A program made the translations under genes and the position numbers. The notes below the pieces were generated by a model. That model did no database searches, was not told the origin of the DNA, and saw nothing but the letters and a program-made list of their open reading frames with translations. A stretch of 64,000 bases of DNA from Abelmoschus esculentus (taxonomy: Eukaryota; Streptophyta; Magnoliopsida; Malvales; Malvaceae): positions 10,416,001 to 10,480,000 of the forward strand of contig JAUCBN010000054.1 in NCBI GenBank assembly GCA_035048815.1. Reading direction: 5' to 3'. The stretch's first letter is position 1. Every line of letters starts with the position of its first letter. Of this stretch, positions 56,816 to 64,000 are shown piece by piece.

Positions 56816-57205
56816 CTAGGCTTTCCAAGTATAACACAATTGATGGTTAATGGACAAGCAGGGGCCATCGGCCCTTACTTTCCACACACAATGAGTACAA
56901 AGAGATTGATCCCTCACTTGGTTGTAGATGTCGAACCTACGCGTTGTTCCGTTCCATTGAAAGGTGCAGTGAAATAAAGTTCTTCGAAGAAAGCTTGTGC
57001 CGAAATGGAACTCGAAGTCGTTGCCGTATGAAATATGTCGAACGCCGAGATCGTCATCCTTCGATTTACAATGGACGATGAGATCTGTCCCGGGGGCTAG
57101 GTCGTTATAGATTAATACATGTGTTTTGCGTATCCCAAAAATCGCTTCGCTCAATGACAAAAACGATGTTAGAACGAGCAACAAGATGATCGACGAAGGA
57201 TTCAT
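56816..57205 (-). CDS. Plant S-protein homologue, copy 7
   Basis: A single-exon gene of 129 residues. The signal peptide is about residues 1-21 (IILLLVLTSFLSLSEA core). IRKTHVLIYNDLAPGTDLIV, HCKSKDDDLG, a NDFEFHFGTSFLR strand, TLFHCTFQWNG, the FDIYNQ strand, HCVWKV and GPC..C are present. Cysteines are at 46, 80, 103, 106, 116 and 124. It is intact and, with copy 1, belongs to the NG-type branch (FQWNG where copies 2, 5 and 6 have FQWD). It lies outside units A-C, so it was probably a separate array member before those duplications. Confidence 0.9.
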   Translation of the reverse strand: MNPSSIILLLVLTSFLSLSEAIFGIRKTHVLIYNDLAPGTDLIVHCKSKDDDLGVRHISYGNDFEFHFGTSFLRRTLFHCTFQWNGTTRRFDIYNQVRDQSLCTHCVWKVRADGPCLSINHQLCYTWKA

Positions 57206-57395
57206 GTTTGATTTCGATGATAAGAAAAATGATATATAAGCTTATATAACTGATTTTGGAAATAATCGAGGGCATGCAATTTGGGTAATATAATACAAAG
57301 ATGGAAAAAAATATTTTTAAAAACACAGATGGAAATAAATTGTAACGTTTTATGAAAAGTTGACACCTATAATTTTTGTGTGATAATTTTAAATT
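57206..57395 (-). promoter_or_regulatory. Promoter of SPH copy 7
   Basis: TATA box TTATATAA (57242-57249) about 40 bp from the ATG. The shared block TTTGGGTAATATAATACAAA and GAAAAGTTGACACC follows at 57280-57367. Confidence 0.55.
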
Positions 57396-57407
57396 TTAAA
57401 TTTATAT

Positions 57408-57930
57408 AAGGCATAAAGATAATTTTTACCTTTAACGTTTATAATTTTGTCATTTTGGTCCCTATTTTTTTAAGATAAATCCCTTGACTTATGTTTTTTT
57501 AACAAATAACTCATTTTTTAACTACCATGATAACTGAACCGTTAAAAATTTAATAATGATAACATGTCATATATATGTGATAATATATTTTAAATGACAT
57601 AGAATCTAACCTATTAAATATATGCATATATAGAATATAATTTTATTTCAGTATAAAATATAAAACAATTAAAATTTAAATAAAATATTAAAAATTAATT
57701 AAATCCAAAACAAAAATTTACTAAATATTCTCAACCCTAACTAAACTAAAATTATTTATAAAACCCTAAAACTCCGATTTAGATTAAAACTAAAATACAT
57801 AAATTCTAAACTAAAATAATAAAAAAAACCAATTGATTATTATCAAAATCTTTTATCTTTGATTCACCGGTAACAAACTATACAAAACCCTTTCTTTTCA
57901 AATTATGTTCATACCTTTTTAAATAAAAAT
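57408..57930. repeat. One-armed copy of the nested foldback family
   Basis: Starts GGCATAAAGATAATTTTTAC and follows the left arm and centre of the element at 39606-40485 as far as ATGTTCATACCTTTTTA. The right arm and right duplication are missing. Confidence 0.65.
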
Positions 57931-58890
57931 GGTTCTCTATCTATATAAAATTTTAATTTTTAATGAATAATATATTTATAATTTTAATTTTTTCATAAAT
58001 GCTTTAGGGATATTTATAATTAATGGTTCTCTATTTATATATTTTTTTATAATTAGGTCCTTCAAATTAATTTTTTATTTATAATTTAGTCTTTAGAAAT
58101 ATATTTTTTATAATTAAGTCCTCGAAAAAATACAATTTGTCCCTAAATTTTTTTTCTATAGGTAGGGTCAAGTCAGATTCGGATTTAAGATATTTATTTT
58201 TGGGTCGGGTTCGGTTGGACTGAAAATCCGACCTGACGCATGCCCATCTTTATGATCAATCAATAAAGAGTGTCAAAAAGGGAATGAAATAACAATTAAA
58301 AATTTGGTGGAAACAAATACAAAAGGAAACGAAATTTGCACAAATGATTTAGAGTTGTTCAAATTTCTCAATAAAGTCTACATTCACATTCAAAAATGGG
58401 TGATACATATTTGGATTTATTTTTTTAAATATGAAGAATGACTTAATTATAAATTTATCCATAATTAAGTGACCTAAATATAACTTTTAATAATTGGATG
58501 ACCAAATATAACCTTATACATAAATGAGTGATCCAAATATAACTTTTAATAATTAAATGACCCGAATATAACTACCAATAATTGAGCAACCTCTGATATA
58601 ATTTACCCTTTAATTTATATAAGCAATGGATTTGGAAACCACAAACAAGAATGAAAACATAAGAAAAAGGAATTGGGTACCTTATTATCCAAATTAACGT
58701 GCTATTATTATGAGCCAGGTTACGGGCTAAATTTATTTTTGAGTAACCGAAAATACGAATATTCAAATATAAACACCTTAATTTTAAACAGTTTGTTTGT
58801 AAGGTGAGTATATAGAAAAATCTTGTTAATATTTATATTTTCTAAGAAAAAAATATAGCCAAGATGTAAACATCAAAATGCCCCTAAATT
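57931..58890. other. Spacer between SPH copy 7 and the NPF gene, with MITE fragments
   Basis: A CCGA/GGGTCGGGTTCGG stretch at 58185-58240 looks like the end of a hAT-type MITE. A tandem GAGTGA-CCAAATATAAC fragment at 58420-58612 ends in ATATAATTTACCCT, as at 7090-7245 and 62857-63303. The last 100 bp are the likely 3' untranslated region of the NPF gene. Confidence 0.55.
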
Positions 58891-61183
58891 TCATATTTTT
58901 TCCTCCAACTCCCTACCCTCACTACTAATTGTTTGATCATTATTTTCAACTTTTTTGTACACAAATCCATTAGTAATCCATATAAAAACACATAGATTAA
59001 CCCCACTCAACCCGGCCAAGACCCAATAAAAATAATTGAGTTTGGCACGATTCAGATTATCTCCTAGCCATTCATTCCCATGCTTTGAAGTAATGACTTG
59101 CACCACTGAGATGATTGCGGTGTTTACAAAGCTCCCAACTCCGACTATACTTATATATGCAGCTGCTCCGATGCTTCTCATTTCTTCCGGCATTTGATCG
59201 TAGAATAGTTCTTGTAATCCTACAACCGTGAAGACGTCTCCGATTCCGGTGAGTACGTATTGTGGAACTAACCACCATATGCTCATTGGGATCACGGGTT
59301 TCGGGGTGTCGAGTAGGCCGTGTTTGCTTGCGGTGTTTACCCTAGCCGTTTCTACTAGGCCTGCTACTAACATGTTCAATATGGAAATGAATAGACCGGT
59401 ACCGATTCTTTGTAGCATTGTAATTCCACAGGGATGTCCGGTTAGTTTTCGAGCGATGGGGACGAAAACTCGATCATAAATCGGGACGGTGATGAGGATT
59501 GTGAGGCCGACAAGGCTTTGGAATGCTGCTGGAGGAACTTGGAAATCGGGACCGATCGATCTCGACATGGTGCTGCCTTGCTTGGTGAAAAATGTGTGTA
59601 ATTGAGTTATGACGGCAAAGAACATTAAGCAAGCAAGCCAGATGGGGATGAGGCGAAGGACAAGCTTAACTTCTTCAACTTGGTTCAATGAACAAAGCCG
59701 CCATGGATCCTTGGTTTTGCTCAAAACATCCTTGTTGTCTATAATCATTGCCTTGTCCAAAAATCTGTATTTTCAAGTAATATAGTAAATGATTCGAGCT
59801 TTAATAGATAAGATATCAAGTAATATCGTAAATGATTCAAGCTTTAATAGATAAGATATCAAGTAATATCGTAAATGATTCAAGCTTTCGTAAATGATTC
59901 GAGCTTTAATAGATAAGATATCAAGTAATATCGTAAATGATTTGAGCTTTAATAAATAAGATATCAAGTAATATCGTAGATGATTCGAGCTTTAATATAT
60001 AAGATATATATTTTAAGACATTTACCTGAACTGCTTGGTACGAACCAAATTGTGGCTCCCGGTTTGACCATTGGCGTGGCTCCCACCAATTCTATCATCT
60101 TCATAACAAATTCCCCTGCCACCGTGGGTTTCACTTACGCGCCACTTCTTCGCGGCGGCGAAGAAAACCTGAGCCATTGTAGTGAAGGGGCTTCCCGTCG
60201 GGCGTTGCTTTCGGTACCTTTTGATTCCGACTAAAAACACTACCAATGCCACTGCCAATGACCCTGATAACACCATAAATCCTGCTGCCCAACTAACATT
60301 ATCCTACACGACATCAAACATCACCTTCTCATTAAATTTTTATATAAAAAAAAAAAATCTTTCGAATTTCATATATTTTATTACAGACTTGATCAAATTA
60401 ATTTCAAATTAATTATAAGAAAATGTAAATGAAAGTGAAGGTAATTTCTGCATAAACTTTTGAGTTCACCTGTAGATAAATGACGACAACCGTGGCGACG
60501 GAGGCTCCGGTAACTATCCCAAGGTACCACCAGTTGAAAAAAGAGCTTTTGGCAGCTTTTTCCTGTGGATTATTCTCATCGAATTGATCGGCGGCGAAGG
60601 TCTGAACGCAAGGCTTATGGCCACCTTCGCCTATGGCTAATACGTAAAGCGCTGTGAAAAACACTGCTTTGCGTGAATGCATAGGGATTACAGACACCGA
60701 TAAGCTCAACAACACCATTCCCTGCAACACCAAGAAGCTAGTTAAATAACATGTCGAGAATCGTGATGAACGCTACACGAACGAAACCGATAAAAAATTA
60801 TTACCAAGAAGTAGATCAAAGAGGACGCCAGGATTGTCTTGAAGCGGCCCAGGTACGAATCGGCAACGAAAGCACCGAGCAAAGGGAAGATTGCGGACAC
60901 ACCAACCCATGTGTTGACGTTCTTCGCAGCGGTGGCCACTGGTTCGCCGAGATTGTTCGTGAGATACGTGATCAGGTTTCCAGCCAAACCATAAAAGGCA
61001 AATCGCTCGGCCATCTCCACAACTACATCAAACACTTATCGAACTAAGACCCAAGATCGAATCCGTGAAAAGGAAAACTATAAGGAGAGAACAGATTTGC
61101 TTACAGATGACAAAAATGGCGGCGTTCCATCCTCCTTTGGAGAGCTTGCCGGAAATTCGATTGGCATTATCGTTGGTGACCAT
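58891..61183 (-). CDS. NRT1/PTR family (NPF) transporter, five exons
   Basis: Proton-coupled transporter of the plant NPF group (nitrate, peptides, hormones or other solutes), expected in a membrane. Exons on the minus strand: 61183-61105, 61022-60805, 60721-60470, 60303-60026 and 59764-58891. All introns are GT-AG and the joined frame gives 566 residues, normal for NPF. The proton-coupling motif ExxER is E29-M-A-E32-R33 (VEMAERFAFYG). Other landmarks are LGAFVADSYLGRFKTI, GEGGHKPCVQTFAADQFDE, SSFFNWWYLGI, QFRFLDKAMI across the last intron, QVPPAAFQSLVG and NYFYWVLAG. Hydrophobic segments fit about 12 membrane helices. The overall wording is closest in memory to the NPF5 subfamily, but substrate cannot be inferred. 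The ORF is intact, with codon use and GC clearly above the surroundings. It is the only ordinary multi-exon gene in the window. Confidence 0.93.
59768..60010. repeat. 43-bp minisatellite in NPF intron 4
   Basis: About five units of a 43-bp repeat containing TCAAGTAATATCGTAAATGA and GCTTTAATAGATAAGATA, one of them shortened (near 59885). It fills nearly the whole 261-bp intron between 59765 and 60025. Confidence 0.85.
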
Positions 61184-61275
61184 GGAGAATCAGCTGGAGT
61201 ATGAGAAATTTGGACGAAGAGCTCTTTGAAAATGTTGGGAAATCTTAAGGACGATTGTCCAATTTATATAAGTGA
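61184..61275 (-). promoter_or_regulatory. NPF gene core promoter and leader
   Basis: TATATAAA on the minus strand (61263-61270) lies about 80 bp upstream of the ATG, which would give a leader of about 50 nt. Confidence 0.55.
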
Positions 61276-61839
61276 AAAACTATAGGCTTTGGGCATTTGT
61301 GTAAACTAATTTGTTCCATCCCACCGCCACTTTGTCACTAATAGACTTGTTAGAGTGTAAATAAACCGAGCGTTACAGGAATTATTTTTATAACATCCGT
61401 TTATAAAGTTACATAAACGAAAAAAAATAAAGATTTTATATTTATTTAATAAACGAATAAAGGTGTATTGGGTCTCGTTTATAGGAAAAAAATACTTGTA
61501 GATAAACTCTGTACATGTCAATTTTTTTATAAAAATAGATTTTTAATATAATTTCTTACCAAACTTGAACTGTGATATGGTCAAATAATTCTCTTAATTG
61601 GGAAATTATTAATTTTCTTTAATTACAGACAGGGATAAGCTTGTTGTAGCTTTCCATGTTAACAATAATATACATATAAATTATGAATAATTATCTCAGA
61701 TATAGATGGTGTAAAGTTTTTTACCTAAGCATATCTAATTCAATGAAAAAATTAAAATTAAAATTAAAATCTCTAACACTAAATTCTTAAATAATTACCT
61801 CTAAACATCAAATCTAAAATTACAACTCTAAAACTTAAG
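61276..61839. other. NPF upstream region, AT-rich
   Basis: No gene is seen. The ORF at 61306-61521 has no recognisable family. Candidate control elements cannot be called with confidence. Confidence 0.5.
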
Positions 61840-62177
61840 AAATTTTCAGAAATATTGATGTTGGAAAAAAATTCCCAAAATATTGCATCTCTTATTTTAT
61901 TTCCCAGAATATTAATGATTCTACAATACTTGGAAAATCGACATCATTAAGCTCCGACTTTGAACGGTGTAAGGATGAAGATGTCATATGAAGATGTCAA
62001 AGTCGGAGCCAAAAGGCTTCGTTTTTACCCAAATTATCTGAAAACACTGTTCAAAGTCGGAGCATAATGTTGCCGACTTTCCAAGTACTGTAGAATCATC
62101 AATATTCTGAGAAATAAAGTAAGAGATTAATATTTTGAGAATATTTTTTTTCAACATCAATATTTCTGAAAATTCTC
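61840..62177. repeat. Large inverted repeat (hairpin) upstream of the NPF gene
   Basis: Arms of about 130 bp (61840-61970 and 62044-62177) pair closely over their length. Both carry TTTTCAGAAATATTGATGTTG at the outer end and GCTCCGACTTTGAAC-GTGT at the inner end. The 73-nt loop (61971-62043) contains a third GTCGGAGCC phrase. It could be a MITE or a source of hairpin RNA. No clear target duplication was found. Confidence 0.75.
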
Positions 62178-62856
62178 CCTAAAATTTAAATTATATAATA
62201 TACGATCTAAATTTATAACATCTAAACTCAAAACTCAAAACACCTAAACATCCTATCGTCATTTTCTTCCTACATTTTCCACCATTTTCTTACCGTCATT
62301 GGCTATCATTTGTAACGTAATTAGTAGCAAAATGTTCCTCTTTCTTCTCTTTTTTTTTAATCAATAAAACACAAATTAAATAAGTTTTAATTTTATCTCG
62401 ATTTTATCTGTTATCTCTATCGTCAGTTATACCTAAAATAAGATTTATCGATTTTCTCCCCCATCTTAACCTCCCAAACATTAAATTCAAAATAAAATAC
62501 TTTGGCATAGGTGATGAATCAAAGGGAATCTAAATTTTTAAGTTTTAGAGAAAAGTTTCATTACTTCTTTTTACATCAATTTACCAAAATTTGGCATTAA
62601 AGGCATAACAGCAAAGTGACCTAAAAGAATGAAATTTAAAAGTTTAGTGATTTAATTAAAAATTTAAAAGTTGGATGACCAATCAGAAAGATCCCAAAAA
62701 TTAAGCTGACTAAACATGTAGTTTACCCATTATATATGAATAAAGAGTTTCGGATGAAAAAAAATATTGTTCTTTGCTGTTTCAATATGAAAAACTTTTT
62801 CGGGTAAAAGAGGATTTTTACTTTTACTTTGGAAAGATTTTAAAGAAGAAAAAAAA
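62178..62856. other. Gene-free AT-rich spacer
   Basis: No coding signal or named repeat is seen. Confidence 0.5.
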
Positions 62857-63303
62857 GGTAAACTACAATATAAGTCAATCAATTATGATTATAGTTACAT
62901 TTTTGTCACTTAATTATTAAAAGTTATATATTGGTCACTCATTTATGGATAAAATTATATTTGGGTCACTCAATTTGGGTTACTCTTTTTATTTAAAAAG
63001 TACATCAATTTAGTTGGGTTTTTTTTTTCTTTTTAAATCACTTATATACCCTTGTTAACATTAAAATACTTTCTTTGAAATCATTAATTAATCTAATACA
63101 CGATTTGATAAACATTTTTAAAATATGATGAATAACTCAAATATAACCTTATTATAACTGGGTGATCAAAATCTAACATTTATTAATTGAGTAACACAAA
63201 TATAATCTTACTCATAATTAAGTGACATAAACATAACTTTTAATAATTGAATGACCCAAATACAACTCTATCTATAATCAAGTGACTTTTATCGTAGTTT
63301 GCC
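62857..63303. repeat. Foldback MITE with internal tandem units
   Basis: Its ends are GGTAAACTACAATATAAGTC and, inverted, GGGCAAACTACGATAAAAGT. Units of about 35 bp (GGTCACTCATTTATGGATAA and AATTATTAAAAGTTATAT types) repeat along both arms, so the whole element can fold. Fragments of the same family are at 7090-7245 and 58420-58612. Confidence 0.65.
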
Positions 63304-63521
63304 CAAAAAACTGAAAATAATTAAGCAAATCAAATGAGATATGTTTGTTGTACAAATCTCCGGCAAAAAGCCTCCCTAGTATTTGTCAAATAGATGTCGG
63401 TACTAAAGTGAACTTTAGGCTTTAAGGATTTGAAAATAATATTGGACTTTTATAGACGAAATTTGTTAAAACTTTTATAACATTTAGATATAGAATTGAT
63501 ATTTTTATCAATAACTGATAA

Positions 63522-63682
63522 ATTATGATCTCGATATTGTTATTTATTGTGTTGATATAATTTTTAAATTAATTGATGTGTTTATTTAACGTTTAAGGTT
63601 TAGGGTTTAGAGATTATGATCTTGATATTGTTATTTATTGTGTTGATATAATTATTAAATTTATTGATGCGTTTATTTAACG
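63522..63682. repeat. 70-bp direct duplication
   Basis: 63522-63591 and 63613-63682 are near-identical (ATTATGATCTCGATATTGTT against ATTATGATCTTGATATTGTT). The spacer TTTAAGGTTTAGGGTTTAGAG contains TTTAGGG-like words. The remaining sequence to 64000 is AT-rich with no gene seen. Confidence 0.85.
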
Positions 63683-64000
63683 AGTATTTACGTAAATTAA
63701 GATTTTGAATCAATCTTACAACATTTGATTGAATATTTGTTTTAATCTTTATTTTTAAGCAATTTAATCTTTTAATATTTTATTTTGTGTCAAAATGACA
63801 CCTCTGTGAGCGAAAATTATTAATCAATTAACAGTAAAATAATTTAAAATAATTTAATAAAATGATATGTTCGAAATGAAAAAATATTTTATATTTTATA
63901 TTATTTTATAAAATTATTTTTTAACTGATATGTCATTATGTAAAGTCAATACATTTGTCTATATGACATCGTTATAACATCATGTATTATCATATAAGGT

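Noticed and set aside
59228..59479. 83-residue plus-strand ORF
   Set aside because: It is antisense to NPF exon 5, whose frame and splice sites are well supported.
1..64000. CRISPR array, bacterial operon or replication origin
   Set aside because: The regular repeats found are minisatellite, microsatellite or transposon arrays; the genes and introns are of plant nuclear type.

Overview
The window is AT-rich nuclear DNA of a flowering plant. GT-AG introns, a plant-type NPF transporter, S1-type small secreted proteins and several classes of plant retrotransposon all point to a eudicot. A cotton-like (Malvaceae) source is my guess from the general look of the repeats and is not proven. There are two kinds of host gene. 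One is an array of small secreted plant S-protein homologues (SPH, self-incompatibility S1 family), all on the minus strand. The other is a five-exon NRT1/PTR-family (NPF) transporter on the minus strand near the right edge. Everything else is repeats or gene debris.

Layout. 1-6470: SPH promoter debris and old LTR pieces. 6505-6891 and 9212-9592: two intact SPH genes. 10198-11052: a hAT-like insertion. 11053-15152: a Copia element, split inside its gag zinc knuckle by a Pack-MULE-like insertion (12211-14348) that carries a broken, intronless spermidine synthase copy. 15153-20370: an Athila-type Ty3/gypsy remnant. 21953-22670: an SPH pseudogene lying head-to-head with a SIP1-type aquaporin pseudogene. 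25145-25546: intact SPH. 25938-26770: a hAT-like element with a perfect 8-bp target duplication. 26928-35643: a complete but dead Tekay-like Ty3/gypsy element with a perfect 5-bp target duplication. 35649-43725 and 46053-55236: two large tandem copies of one segment. Each holds an SPH gene (truncated in the first, intact in the second), a foldback MULE-like element with a second foldback nested in it, and a Copia gag fragment. Between them lie a gypsy-type LTR fragment and a 5'-truncated LINE. 56816-57205: intact SPH. 58891-61183: the NPF gene, with an intronic minisatellite and a large inverted repeat in its upstream region.

History. The SPH array has grown by segmental duplication and lost copies by deletion. 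Several SPH promoter blocks survive with no coding sequence behind them. Insertions and their empty sites date the events. The MULE-like foldback is present at the same site with the same 9-bp duplication in segments B and C. Segment A (around 9.2 kb) keeps the uninterrupted site, so the insertion came after A separated and before B and C did.

Seven SPH loci have coding sequence in the window: five intact (6505, 9212, 25145, 51228, 56816), one with two stops and a lost 3' end (21953), and one with a replaced C-terminus (38784). I see no CRISPR array, rRNA gene, functional tRNA gene or bacterial-type operon.
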